Source: Erodium maritimum (taxonomy: Eukaryota; Streptophyta; Magnoliopsida; Geraniales; Geraniaceae). From it: a DNA stretch of 64,000 nt. The stretch covers positions 33,687,825-33,751,824 of the forward strand of contig OY997591.1 in NCBI GenBank assembly GCA_963921825.1, read 5' to 3'. Shown piece by piece: positions 20,273 through 31,869 of this stretch. Position 1 is the first letter of the stretch. Each line of letters opens with the position of its first letter. The notes beneath the pieces are model-generated. The model did no database searches and was not told the DNA's origin. It saw nothing but the letters and a program-made list of their open reading frames with translations. The position numbers were made by a program, and so were the translations under genes.

Positions 20273-21810
20273 GTGGCGTGCGAGTTCCCCGAGGTCTTCC
20301 CTGAGGAGTTGAGCGGGTTGCCACCAGTTCGTGATGTGGAGTTCGGGATTGACCTGGTGTCGGGAACGGCATCGATATCGATGGCGCCTTACAGGTTCGT
20401 GCCAGCCGAGTTGACCGAGCTGAAGCGTCAGCTCGAGGAACTTCGGGAGAAGGGGTTTATCCGGCCGATCACATCGCCGTGGGGAGCGCCAGCACTCTTC
20501 GTGAAGAAGAAGAGTGGAGAGCTTCGGATGTGTATCGACTACCGGAAGCTGAACCGGGTTACGGTGAAGAACCGATATTCGATGCCGAGGATTGACGACT
20601 TGTTCGACCAGTTGAGAGGGTCGACATGCTTCTCGAAGATCGATCTGCGATCCGGATATTACCCGTTGCGAGTCCGAGAGGGGGACGACGCAAAGACTGC
20701 ATTCCGAACACGCTATGGGCATTACGAGTTCTTGGTGATGCCTTTGGACTGACGAACGCACCTGCAGCGTTCATGGATCTGATGAACATTATATTCCGGC
20801 TGTTCTTAGATCAATTGGTGGTGGTGTTTGTGGACGATATCTTGATCTTCTCGCAGGACGAGGCGGCGCATGAGGAACATCTGAGGGGTGTTCTGACCCT
20901 GTTGCGCACACATCAATTATACGCCAACCTGGAGAAGTGCGAGTTTTGGCTCGCTGAGGTAAGATTCCTCGGTCACGTTGTGTCCCGTGACGGTATATTG
21001 GTCGATCCGGCGAAGATCGATGCGGTTTTGAAGTGGGCGCGGCCCACGAGCGTCTTCGAGATCCGCAACTTCTTGGGGCTGGCAGGATATTAATCGGCGG
21101 TTTGTCCAGGACTTTGCGTGACTAGCCGCGCCTATGACTCTTTTGACGCGCAAGGGAGTCGGGTTTGTGTGGACAGAGGATTGTTAACGTGCGTTCACGG
21201 AACTGAAGACTCGTATGACTACCGCTCCAGTGTTGATAATGCCAGAGCGTGGGATCGGGTATGAGGTCTATGGTGACGCGTCAGGGGAAGGACTGGGCTG
21301 TGTACTGATGCATTTGGGTAGAGTTGTGGCTTATGGCTCCAGGCAGTTGAAGACGCACGAGCGCAACTATCCTACCCATGACCCATAATTAGCAGCAGTA
21401 GTGTTCGCGCTGAAAGGTTGGAGGTATTATCTGTATGGCGAGCGATTTCAGGTGTTCTCGGATCATAAGAGCCTTAAGTGCATCTTTTCCCAATGAGACC
21501 TGAACATGCGCCAGCGGCGATGGATGGAACTACTTGAGGAGTACGACTTTGAGCTACAATACCATCCGGGTAAGGCGAACGTGGTTGCCGATGCCCTGAG
21601 TAGGAAGCCGATGCCGTGTGCTGCTAGCATCTCAGTCCGGGAGTGGGACGTGATGGGAGAGCTGGGCATGTTCGGGTTGGAGCTAGAAGAGGTTACCGGC
21701 GGCGTGGTGATGTGCTTCTTGATGGCTCAGCCCACCCCGGCTTGGCCGGGGGATAGAGGCACAGTCGGTAGATGTCGAGACGACAGAGATCCTGGAGAGA
21801 GCTGCCGGCG
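20273..21810 (+). pseudogene. Gypsy reverse transcriptase - RNase H, frameshifted
   Basis: RT starts with [20 protein letters not shown], the standard lead-in, then [40 protein letters not shown] and [20 protein letters not shown]. The first frame ends at 20752; the thumb side resumes in another frame with [13 protein letters not shown] and the catalytic box FVDDILIFSQ (20827-20856). RNase H remnants follow: [11 protein letters not shown], an in-frame TGA at 21494-21496, then [20 protein letters not shown] and [10 protein letters not shown]. At least two shifts and one stop make it dead. Gypsy identity is certain; the Tekay/Del lineage is likely. Confidence 0.9.
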
Positions 21811-22616
21811 GGGTTGACGCCGAGGGTTGGGATCGTCGTGCTAATTGGGAGTTACGGTATCACAGAGGTTTGTTCGTACTGAGTAACGATGGAGGCGACG
21901 AGCTGCGAGAGTCGCACTATTCGCGTCTGACAGTGCACGTGGGTAGCACTAAGAGGAGCGCGACATCAGGCGACATATCTAGTGGAGCGGGATGCGGAGA
22001 GCGGTCGCGGAGTTAGTATCGCGGTGCCTCACTCGTCGGCAGGTGAGAGCCGACAGGAGCGTCCCGCTGGATTATTGCAACCACTGCGGGTTGCACAGTG
22101 GAATGGGGGCACGCCACGATGGTTTTCGTGAACGGTTAGCCGAGTTCGCCTACAACAACGACTTTTAGGCCAGTATCATGATGGCACCGTTCAGAGCGTT
22201 GTATGGTAGGCCGTGTCAGTCGCCCGTGTGCGAGGCGGAAGTGAGGATTGAGGGTTCACTGGGTCTAGAACTGGAGCGAGAGACAGCTGAGTCGGTCGTG
22301 CCGAAGCATGAGCGGTTGAAGACCGCGCAGAGTCAGCAGGAGTTATGCTGACAGACGGCGCCGACCTCTCGAGTCAGCAGTCGGTGATCATGTATCCTTG
22401 GAGGTGAGTCCGAAAGGTGGACTGGTACGTTTCAACCGCGGCGGAGGCGGGTTAGCCCCGCGGTGTGTCGAGCCTTTCGAGGTCTTGAGTAGAGGGGGAG
22501 CAGTTGCATACCGACTTGCACTGCCACCGCAGCATGGGAATATCCACGTTTCCCAGTTGCAGAAGTATATGCGGACCCCTCGGACGTCATTGAGTGGGCA
22601 TATGTCGAGGTAACGG
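21811..22616 (+). pseudogene. Gypsy integrase remnant, catalytic core deleted
   Basis: Only pieces of integrase remain. A decayed zinc-finger part lies at about 21880-22110, then the far end of the core FVNG..AEFAYNND (the family's FAYNNSYQ..I.MAPFEALYGR, here IMMAPFRALYGR) at 22138-22212. The C-terminal block follows: VSPKGGLVRFNRGGGGLAPR, GPFEVL-like EPFEVLSRGGAVAYRLALPP and NIHVSQLQKYMR (22400-22590). The D-D-E catalytic core between finger and AEFAYNN is missing. Stops occur near 22169 and 22350. The following 200 bp still encode a chromodomain-like tail (RVQWRHHETESTREREDEVR). Confidence 0.8.
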
Positions 22617-22825
22617 GTGATGTCTCGTATAAGGAGAAACCGGTTTGGGAAATGGATCTACGGGAGCAGGTTCTGCGCGAAAGGTTATCCGCTTAGAACG
22701 GGTGCAGTGGCGGCACCACGAGACTGAGTCGACTCGAGAGCGCGAGGACGAGGTTCGCGCGAAGTACCCCGATTTGGTTCGACTCCTGAAGTGTGTTGTT
22801 TTAAATTTCGCGGACGAAATTCCCT

Positions 22826-22839
22826 TAAGGGGGGTAGAT
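22826..22839 (+). other. Polypurine tract of element A
   Basis: TTAAGGGGGGTAGAT ends at the LTR start TGTAAG. It is the plus-strand primer site. Confidence 0.8.
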
Positions 22840-24721
22840 TGTAAGAACCGCTCCCGGTCAACGCCAGTCAAATCGGCGAAAAACAGGAAAATTTAAAAAT
22901 TTTGGACAGACATTTAAATGAACCTAAATTTTACCCCGAGGGTCATACCGGACTTAAGTAGACCCCGATATCGACCAAGGTGAGTTCCGGGGGACTCAAG
23001 GCAACTTTCTGACCGATTTGGGAAATGTTGACTTTTCGCTGGAAAAGTCAACCGAGCGACGTTTTGGTCCGTTCAAGGCCCGTTTTGGATCCAAAAAGCT
23101 TACCCGTTGTCGCAGCGGTCTTAGTTGAGCCGTTTCCTTGTAGCCAGTGAAGTTTCGTAATTTCTTGGAAAAAGTGCTTGTTTGGGGCCCGAAACGTCCG
23201 AATTTCGCGAATCTGATTGGAAAAAAAATATAAGAGATATTCTCCAAAAAGGTGTGGGACCCACCTTGCCATTTGTCAAACAAGTGGTGGTGTTAGGTTT
23301 TTGGACAAGACAAGGGAGGGTACTAGGGGGGGGGGGGGTTCGGCCAAGACTATCAAAAAAGGGGAAATTTGGTGTTTTTAGAAAGAGAAAGAATTGAGAA
23401 GAAAGAAGAGAGAAGAAGCTAGGGTCTTGCCACTATTCACGACCATCCAACCCTTGGATCGTCTCAAAGCTAGGAGAATCGAACTCCCCTCGACATTCTC
23501 TACGGTGAGCTACTATCCGATCTTCGTTTTGGTTAATTTCAAAAGTTAGGGTTTGATTAAAATGAGTAGTTTTGGTGGAATTGAGGTGTGGGGATAGTTG
23601 GAGGCGTTTTGGATACGTTTTGGAGTGAAGGGGGACGTTTTCCGGTGACCGGGAGCTCAAGGGGAGCTCCGGCCACCATGTGGGGTGGCTGGCCGGAGCT
23701 AGGGCCGGCCACCACCATGGTGGGCCGAGCCCAAAAAGCCCTTGCCACCCACGGCCATGGTTGGCCGGGTGGGGCCCACTTGCTCGGGTGCTCGGGTTTT
23801 GTGTTCGGGTGGTTTAGAACGTTCCCCGGATCATTAATCTACAACCGGATCGAAATTTGGAATTAAATTGTAAAAGTTGTAATTGACGGGTTTAGAAACT
23901 TGAAACGCTAATTAAATTACTCGGAAGTCGGAATTCAATTCCGTCGAGTGCCTAGGAACCCTTGAATTATTCTAAGACCGTAGAAACGAAAACGGGAATT
24001 TTCGGAACCCCGGAAGGGCGTTTTCAAAACCCGGGCAGATTCGCCATGTCGGTCGAATCGGACTTTTCCGGGTCCCATATCGAAAATGTCGAGTAATTGG
24101 GGAGTTTGCGAGTGATCGACATTGTCGGGGTTACTGTGACGCCCCAATTTCAGTAAACCGAACTCGGGACGCGAACATTTAAAATAATAAAACCGTTTGA
24201 AACCTGTTTTGAATAAACACTTTAAAATCTCCACTTAGTTAATCAAAATAGTATTTACAACTTAAAACACGTCTCAACAAGTGGACAAAAGTATGGTATC
24301 CGTCGCTAGACTCAAATAAACCCAGAAACCCGCTCCCAGCTCTTCAAGCTTCGGAAGCTCAACTAGTCCAACCTGCGACCGGTACCTGTAGGAAAAGCAG
24401 CTAGGGGTGAGCGTTCGCTCACCACCACGGATAACAGACTGACTACGGCATAATCAGCAGACAAAGCCGGTAACACCCAAAAGCAACCCACACCGGGAAT
24501 ACAATCCCCAACCCAAGTACTCAAATGGCACACAACGGTTACCTTCCTCAATAGACTCAACACTCGGACTCGTGATGTAGACCCGACACAACCATTGACG
24601 ACCTCCACCAAAGACACGACAGATAAATACGCAACACCAACCAAGATCACGAAGGATCGCACTCCAAACAAGATCACAAAGGATCGCATTCCTGCCAGCT
24701 GCTCGGTGCCAAAGAACGCTC

Positions 24722-24905
24722 GCAACCTCCCGAGACTCTAACTCGGTCAGGCCAGCTAAAGAACGCTCGCAACCTCCCGAGACTCTAACTCGGTTAGGCC
24801 AGCCAAAGAACGCTCGCAACCTCCCAAGACTCTAACTCGGTCAGGCCAGCCAAAGAACGCTCGCAACATCCCGAGACTCTAACTCGGTCAGGCCAGCCAA
24901 AGAAT
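24722..24905 (-). repeat. Private 46-bp tandem array, 4 copies
   Basis: On the plus strand the unit is ggccagccaaagaacgctcg plus caacctcccgagactctaac and tcggtca. It is present only in this LTR, at the place where other copies have different arrays. Confidence 0.85.
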
Positions 24906-25104
24906 GCTCACAATCCCAAACCACACACGCGCGGCCAGATGCCCTTTCTTGGCGGGCGGGCCCCCTACCTCGTCTGAACATGCAGGTGTGTGTGCTCGTG
25001 GACCCCCGTTTCATGAAGCGGGCCCCCAACCTCAAGTAACCACAATCACAATCACAATCACAATCACAAGCAAGTTCATCAACCAGTAACAACGCAGGTT
25101 CAAC

Positions 25105-25640
25105 ACTCACAAGCACTCATGGCCACCCAAGACACCAACAGTAAAACACGGACTCAACAGCCCCACAGGCACTCACGGCCTCCCAAGATACACCAACAGT
25201 AACTCACGGGCTCAACAACCCCACGGGCACTCACGGCCACTCAAACCACCAACAGTAATTTACGGGCTCAACAACCACACAGGCACTCACGGCCTCTCAA
25301 AACTACCAACAGTCACTCACGGGCTCAACAACCCCACAGGCACTCACGGCCTCCCAAGACACACAAACAGTAACTCACGGGCTCAACAACCCTATAGGCA
25401 CTCACGGCCTCCCAAGATACACCGCCAATAAAGACACGGGTTCAACAACCCCACGGGCACTCATGGCCACCCAAAGCACCAAAGGTAAAGACACGAGTTC
25501 AACAACCCCACGGGCACTCATGGCCACCCAAAACACCAAAGGTAAAGACACGGGTTCAACAACCCCACGGGCACATATGGCCACCCAAAACTCAACAATA
25601 ATACACGGGCCCTCAAGGCCACCAAAGACACAAAATACAC
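25105..25640 (-). repeat. LTR minisatellite (reverse orientation)
   Basis: About ten units of caccaacagtaactcacggg / ctcaacaaccccacgggcac / tcatggccacccaaga, the reverse complement of the family G array. Confidence 0.85.
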
Positions 25641-27971
25641 AATCAACCTCCCGCATAACCAATGCCTCCAACAGTTCTAATATCAACAGTTTCACAATCA
25701 ACCTCCGGGCATGGTCATATGCCTCCAGTACTCCTAATCTCGATAAGTTCGCGATCAACCTCCAGGCATGGTTATATGCCTCCAGTACTCTAATAACGCT
25801 AAGTTCACTGCTCCTACGACACTACTAAGTGTCACATGCTTTTCTAATCATTTCCACGTTCCCGTATCATGCCTTTCTAATATTCGATAACTTACTTAAC
25901 CCACGACACCCCGGTGTCACATGCAATTCTACTGTTAACTTTCCCTAGTCAGGGCCGAGATCCGGCTACTTTTCCCTACCTCGTGCATGTTCTCCAAAAG
26001 TGCCCAAATAAGCCCTGGCGTGATCTCCGTCACTCGCCTAGCTTTCCTTTGCCTCGGTCCGCAGCACGATCTAAAAGAACACAATTTTAAACGCTTTTAA
26101 GCTTGCAGGCATAATGCTGAATTTTAATAAACCTGACGCCCAAAAGTAACCCCGACAATGTCGATCACTCCCAAACTCCCCAATTACTCGACATTGTCGA
26201 TATTGGACCCGGAAAGGCCCGATTCGCCCGACATGGCGAATCTGCCCGGGTTTTGAAAACGCCCTTCCGGGGCTCCGAAAATTCCCGTTTTCATTTCTAC
26301 GGTCTTAGAATAATTCAAGGGTTCCTAGGCACTCGACGGAATCGAATTCCGACATCTGAGTCAAATAATTAACGTTTAAAGTTTCTAAACCCGATAAATG
26401 CAACTTTTGCAATTTAATTCCAAATTTCAATCCGGTTGTGGATAAATGATTCGGGGAACGTTTTAAACCACCCGAACACTAAACCCGAGCACCCGAGCAC
26501 GTGGGCCCCACCCGGCTCCCCTTGGCCATGGGCCCTAGGGCTCAAATTGGGGCTCGGCCACCATGGTGGTGGCTGGTCCCAGCTCTGGCCAGCCACCCCA
26601 TGGCCGGCCAGCCACCACCCACGGTGGCCGGAGCTCCTCCCGAGCCTCCGGTCACCGGAAAACGTCATACTTCGACTCCAAACACCTCCAAAACGTCTCC
26701 AACAATTCCCCCAACCTCAAAACACCCAAAACTAATAGTTTTACATAAACCCTAACTTCCAAAATTTATCAAAACGAGAATCGGTTCGGTGTATACCGTA
26801 GAGGAGAACGAGGGGAGTTCAACTTCTCCTAGCCTTGAGACGATCCAAGGGATGGATGGACAGGAAACGTCACAAGAACCCTAGCTTCTTCTCTTTTCTC
26901 CTTCTTCTCCTTCTTCTTCTCTCTCTAACACTAACTCTCCTTTTTTCTATTTTTTTTCCTTTTTTGATAGTTGTGGCCGACCCCCCTCCCTTATCCCTCC
27001 TCTTCATTTTCCCCCCAAAACCTAACACCACCACTTATTTGACAAGTGGCAAGGTGGGTCCCACACCTTTTGGGAAATTCGGACGTTTCGGGCCGCGAAC
27101 GGGCACTTTTTCCAAGAAATTACGAAACTTGGCGGGCTACAAGGAAACGGCTCAACTAAGACCGCTGCGACGACGGCTAAGATTTTTGGATCCAAAACGG
27201 TCCTCGAACGTACCAAAACGTCGCTCGGTTGACTTTTCCAGCGAAAAGTCAACATTTCCCAAATTGATCAGAAAGTTGCCTGAGTCCCCCAGAACTCACT
27301 TTGGTCAATATCGGGGTCGACTTAAGTCCGGTATGACCCTCGGGGTCAAATTTAGGTTCAATCAAGTGTCTGCTGAAATTTTTTAAATTTTCCTATTTTT
27401 CGCAGATTTGGCTGGCGTTGACCGGGAGTGGTTATTACAGTTACTTTTGGGCATCAGGTTTATTAAAATTCAGTTTATGCCTGCAAGCTTAAAAGCGTTT
27501 AAAATTATGTTCTTGTTAGATCGTGCCGCTGACAGAGGAAATGGAAGGCTAGGCGAGTGACCGAGATCACGCCGGAGCTAAATTGTGCGCTTTTGGAGAA
27601 AGCATACGAGGTAGGGAAAAGTAGCCGGATCTCGGCCCTGACTAGGGAAAGTTAACAGTAGAAATGCATGTGACACTGGGGTGTCGTGGGTTAAGTAAGT
27701 TTATCGAATGTTAGAAAGGCAGGCGACACCGGGTGGTGTCGTATGATTCGGGAACGTATCGAACACTAGAATTGCATGTGACACTTAGTAGTGTCGTAGG
27801 AGCAGAGAACTTATCGATGTTAGAATTACTGGAGGCATATGACCATGCCCGGAGGTTGATTGTGAACTTAAAGATATTAGAAGTACTGGAGGCATATGAC
27901 CATGCCCGGAGGTTGATTGTGAAATTGTTGATAGTAGAACTGTTGGAGGCATTAGTTATGCCCAGAGGTTG

Positions 27972-28480
27972 ATTGTGTAAGTTGTGTCTTGGGTGGCCAT
28001 GAGAGCCCGTATTATTGTGTCTTGGGTGGACATGAGAGCCCGTAGTGCTGTTGTGTCTTGGGTGGCCATGAGAGCTCGTATTACTGTTGTGTCTTGGGTG
28101 GCCATGAGAGCTCGTATTGCTGTTGTATCTTGGGTGGCCATGAGAGCCCGTATTGCTGTTGTGTCTTGGGTGGCCATGAGAGCATGTATTGCTGTTGTGT
28201 CTTGGGTGGCCATGAGAGCCCGTATTACGGTTGTGTCTTGGGTGGCCATGAGTGCCCGTGGGGTTTTTGAGCCCGTGAGTTACTGTTGGTGTCTTGGGAG
28301 GCCGTGAGTGTCCGTGGGGTTGTTGAGCCCGTGAGTTACTGTTGGTGTGTCTTGGGAGGCCGTGAGTGCCCGTGGGGTTGTTGAGCCCGTGAGTTACTGT
28401 TGGTGTGTCTTGGGAGGCCGTGAGTGCCCGTGGGGTTGTTGAGTCCGTGTTTTACTTTTTATGTCTTGGGTGGCCATGAG
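27972..28480 (+). repeat. LTR minisatellite, two unit types
   Basis: Seven short units of about 39 bp (tgtcttgggtggccatgaga then gcccgtattgctgt) are followed by longer units of about 60 bp with gggtgttgagcccgtgagtt-like text. The short type is expanded only in this copy. Confidence 0.85.
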
Positions 28481-28589
28481 TGCCTGTGGAGTGTTGAACC
28501 TGTGTTGCTGTTTGTTGAACTTTGCTTGTGATTGGGATTGTGGTTACCTGAGGTTGGAAACCCGACTTTGTGTCGGGGAAGTTGCGTGG

Positions 28590-28865
28590 TGTGGCTAGCC
28601 TCTCGACTGTGATCGGGGGAAGCGGAGAGGTTGTGGGCTAGCCTCCCGACTGGGATCGAGAGAAGGATTGCGAGGTTGGTGGTGTGGCTAGCCTCCCGAT
28701 TGGGATCGGGGGAAGCGGAGAGGTTATGGGCTAGCCTCCCGACTGTGTGTCGGGAGAAGTTTCGTGGTTTGCGCGGGTGTGGCTAGTCACCCGACTGAGA
28801 TCAGGGGTAGGGGAGAGGTTGTGGGCTAGCCTTCCGACTGAGATCGGGAGAAGTTGCGCGGCAGG
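28590..28865 (+). repeat. Private array of about 55-bp units
   Basis: Five imperfect units are built on ggctagcctcccgactggga and tcgggggaagcggagaggtt. They are restricted to this LTR and lie in the same slot as other copies' private arrays. Confidence 0.8.
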
Positions 28866-29491
28866 TCGACCGCCTGACCTGACAAGGATCGGTAAAGGGC
28901 GAGAGAGAGATGGGGTTACTGAGCAGCTGGCGTGCGATCCTTTGTGATGTTGTTTGGTGTGTGATCCTTTGTGATCTAGGGTGTTGCGTGGTTGTCTGTC
29001 GTGTCTTTGGAGGAGGTCGTCAATCGTTGAGTCGGGTCTACTTTACGTGTCCGAGTGTTGAGTCGGTTGAGGAAAGTATCAGTGTGTGTGTGTCAGTCGG
29101 GTTACTTGAGTTTGGGGATAGTGATCCCCAGTGTTGAGTTGCTTGTTGGTGTTACCATCATTGTCTGCTTAGTATGCCGTAGTCAGTCTGTTATCCGTGG
29201 TGGTGAGCGAACGCTCACCCCTAGCTGCTTTTCCTACAGGTATCGGTCGCAGGTTGGACTAGGTAAGCTTCCGAAGCTTGAAGAGCTAGGAGCAAGATTC
29301 TGGGTTTATTGTTGAGTTTAGCGACGTATACCATGCTTTTGTCCACTTGTTGGGACGTATTTTGAGTTGTAAATATTATTTTTGATGAACAAATGGTGAT
29401 TTTAAAGTGATTTATGTAAAAGGTTTCAAAATGTTTTATTGTTTTAAATGTTTGCGTCCTGAGTTCGGTTTACTGAAATTGGGGCGTGACA

Positions 29492-29905
29492 CTCGGAGTA
29501 ACCCGATGGGTTCTATCTAGGGTCAAGGTGCCCCTAGGGTTCACGCCATTGGGATTAGGTGACCGATCAACCTCTCCCCAATATGTCGCATAGGCTTTGA
29601 TCTTCTTGTCCCTCTGATACTCTAGCATAGAGAAGCCAAATCTCGGGGGGGGGGGGGGGGGGGGGGGGGGTGGGGGTTTGAATGCCCATGTGCACTCCTT
29701 CAAGTCATGGCCGAGTCTACCACAGTTGTAGTCGAAGCTCGGCAGTTTGAAATAGGTGAGTTCAATATGGATTGGCTCAATGAATTCCTTGAACCGAAGG
29801 ATTAGTCCCCTCCGGAGCGGCCTCTCAATGAGATGCCAGAAGCGAACCCTTATAGTGCCCCCCAGTTGATGAGCGTAAAAGTAACCTACATAATTAGACC
29901 ATTTT
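29492..29905 (-). pseudogene. LINE ORF1 fragment with zinc knuckle
   Basis: Minus-strand text contains RPLRRGLILRFKEFIEPI, then FDYNCGRLGHDLKECTWAF near 29690-29745. That is the zf-CCHC_4-type knuckle of plant LINE ORF1/DUF4283 proteins (C..CG.LGH....C, first Cys changed). A proline run encoded by the 26-base homopolymer (29645-29670) follows, then YWGEVDRSPNPNG. The fragment is cut at 29491 by the LTR of element A and fades out near 29905. It has no start or end of its own. Confidence 0.6.
29645..29670. repeat. Uninterrupted run of 26 G
   Basis: It lies in the LINE fragment, where it reads as poly-Pro on the minus strand. Compare the 25-G run at 5694-5718. Confidence 0.8.
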
Positions 29906-30379
29906 CCCTATATTTTTATCTTGTTTATGTCTCGTTTTTATATTTTTAGCGTTTACTAATATCCGTGCAAAACCTCGTTTTGTGTCGATATTTCTTAAGT
30001 GTTCAAAATATATTCATGATTGGTCTTGTTTTGTAGACCTCGGTAAAAGAAAATTATTGGCGCAAAGGTCAATCGGGGCACTAGTGAAGCGGGAAAAAAC
30101 GTTTGAAAATTAGAGTTAATTTAGAAAAGGCTACAACAAAACAAGCCACATGGGCCAATCACTGAGCACCACGTGGCACTCTTATCTTCAGATTTGCACC
30201 TCGCCCGCCTCCTTCACTCCTATTGCTCCTGTGCGTGCGCGTGAATGAGAAAATAGTTTTGTTTTATTTTTTATATATTTTTTTCCTTTCTTTTTGTTAT
30301 TTGTATATAGGTGGCGTAGAAACATGTATTTCACATCAGATTTTTTTCCAAAGCATTAAAAAGATGCTCTTGTTCTGAA
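29906..30379. other. AT-rich spacer, nothing firm
   Basis: Text such as gcgtaaaagtaacctacat at 29874 and the following T-rich 150 bp resemble LTR sequence of other plant Gypsy elements. No pair, primer site or duplication supports a call. Confidence 0.35.
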
Positions 30380-30576
30380 TTACCGAAATCGTTAACAAGA
30401 ACTAATGAAATATCATAACACATATGAGAAGTAATTCTCTCATTAATTGTACTTTCCATTCATAGTCATATTACATAGAAAGACATGAGCCATATATATA
30501 GGTATAAGGCTTGAGATGAGTCATAGACATGTGTGTCTCATGAAAGGGTGGCCCAAACTACACGTGTCTCACAACA
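30380..30576 (-). repeat. Possible Copia-type LTR fragment
   Basis: Read on the minus strand from 30576 it starts TGTTGTGAGACACGTG and contains an ACCTATATATATGG TATA-like box about 90 bp in. That is the build of many plant Copia LTRs. The far end is not defined and no partner is seen. Confidence 0.4.
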
Positions 30577-30728
30577 CTCTTCCTTGGACATCACCATTAA
30601 CGAATATATCAAATGCGCCTTAATTTGCCTCAGGATCACGTCAAAGGCTGTCGTTTCGTAAGTATCCTTCCCACGGATACACGCACAAGCTCAGTCGCTG
30701 CCGAACCTCACGGAACCTCGCGGTCTCT

Positions 30729-31028
30729 CTAAGACCTCGCTCCTCTACCGTCGTCGTGCCCACCAACTCCGAACATAACCGAATCCTCGGGGTGAGGACT
30801 CGATCCAACATCAGGGCTCTTGAGCCCTCTCTCGAACCTCCTGTATCGGTTCGCTTCTCTAACTCCGCAGGTACGACAGACCCTAGTCAACACCACATCA
30901 CCCCCAACCGGCGTATCCAGACGCAGGGGTGGACTCAACGGCTCTAAACTCAGCCCCAACATCTCAGCACTACTCGACGAAGCAAATGAGTGTGACACCC
31001 CGGTATCCAACAAAACTGACGCCCACAT
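30729..31028 (-). pseudogene. Gypsy retropepsin fragment of element B
   Basis: The active site VLLDTGVSHSFASSSSAEM is nearly the same as in element A (19606-19881), followed by LGLSLEPLSPPLRLDTPVGG. The frame continues for 99 codons but the rest of pol is missing beyond about 30630. Upstream (higher coordinates) is untranslated leader, not gag. The shared variant DTGVSHSFASSS and shared junction say that A and B belong to one subfamily. Confidence 0.8.
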
Positions 31029-31189
31029 CAGAGACCGAAAAATCCCTCAATTAGTCACTCCGGTAAAGTCTAGCACAATCCTCACACGGTTCTCTATGCA
31101 TTTAGTTATAACGTTCCGCAACCCAACCAGTATTCGCCACTCGTCCCCAATCTAACCAGGGCAAACCACTACCTCAAAAACTGATACCA

Positions 31190-31530
31190 AAACGTCACAC
31201 TGCTCAAGGCATTAAGACCTCAAATACTCTCTCACGTAAGGGAAACCTCGAAACGGGGATTATGTTCTCAATTCACCAATTCAGTATTGCTCACAACCTC
31301 AATACCCCAATTACCCGATCACGTAAGGAAACCTCAACGGGGATCCTATTCTCAATTACGCAAGCCACTATAGCTCACAACCTCGATACCCTAGTTACTC
31401 GATCATGTAGGGAACCTCAAATAACCCACTCACGTGAAGGAAACCTCAAACCACCCGTTCACGCGAGGGAAACCTCGAATAACCCACTCACGTGAAGGAA
31501 ACCTCGAACCACCTGTTTAAATAGGGGAAA
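31190..31530 (-). repeat. Imperfect direct repeats in leader of element B
   Basis: Units contain ctcacgtgaaggaaacctcga / caacctcaataccc words, at least five times at 30-90 bp spacing. They are related to single-copy text at 19280-19420 in element A, so the leader has expanded here. Confidence 0.65.
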
Positions 31531-31869
31531 CCTAGTTCGTATGGCGCTGCAGCGCACCAACCCTAACCCCTCTCCGTGGTGAGACTCTCACACCGAGGCG
31601 ATGTATCACTACCGTAGGTTATTGATGAGTCTCGAACCCAAGACCTCACCCTTTGACAACGAACTTACGACCTCTACAACCAACACAACTGTGAACACAG
31701 CCACGCAAAACCCACACTCAAACTGCACAATCAAGACGGTGGAACAAAACAGGAATCACGGACCCTAAAAATAGCCTTAAGCGACACACACGCTCGACCA
31801 CCAATTTAACAAACACACGCACAACGACTCACAGAAAAATTCAAGTCACCAAACCTCAATCACAAGCCG

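Larger units (their letters stand above)
24135..27439 (-). mobile_element. Nested solo LTR, family G (3.3 kb), reversed
   Basis: On the plus strand it reads TGTGACGCCCC at the left and GGTTATTACA at the right, the reverse of the family ends. Perfect 5-bp duplications GTTAC lie at 24130-24134 and 27440-27444. Removing it restores the LTR text ..cggggttac|ttttgggc.. seen in the sister LTR at 16555. It contains its own minisatellite (25105-25620) and a private four-copy array of 46 bp (24722-24905). Donor/acceptor-like sites lie at 26796 and 24386 on the minus strand. The body holds no coding region. Confidence 0.93.
15292..29491 (+). mobile_element. Gypsy element A (Tekay/Del-like), gag-less, with nested LTR
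   Basis: A two-LTR element: 5' LTR 15292-18381, interior 18382-22839, and a 3' LTR 22840-29491 that is split by a reversed solo LTR (24135-27439). Order in the interior is primer site, leader minisatellite, protease, reverse transcriptase, RNase H, a collapsed integrase, then polypurine tract. No gag is found between leader and protease. The flanking 5-mers do not match (TATGT left, CTCGG right), and left flank is Copia pol while right flank is LINE ORF1. The two ends therefore probably come from different insertions joined by recombination or deletion. Tekay/Del assignment rests on large LTRs, the FVDD box and the integrase tail. Confidence 0.85.
22840..29491 (+). repeat. 3' LTR of element A, split by a reversed LTR
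   Basis: Parts 22840-24134 and 27440-29491 together form a family G LTR of about 3.35 kb. It carries the GTTGACTTTTCGC hairpin (23029-23054), the donor-like ctacg|gtgagc at 23504/23505, the minisatellite at 27972-28480 and a second array at 28590-28860. The hairpin at 29201-29218, tttcctacag ending 29239 and the end GGGGCGTGACA complete it. The first 870 bp are near-identical by eye to the solo LTR at 49302, pointing to recent activity of this subfamily. Confidence 0.85.

Noticed and set aside
20264..20761. 165-codon minus-strand frame opposite the Gypsy RT
   Set aside because: Shadow of the reverse-transcriptase frame, which carries all the motifs.
27956..28249. Highly repetitive 97-codon frame (MATQDTT repeats)
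   Set aside because: An artefact of the 39-bp units, whose length is a multiple of 3; it has no start context and no relative.
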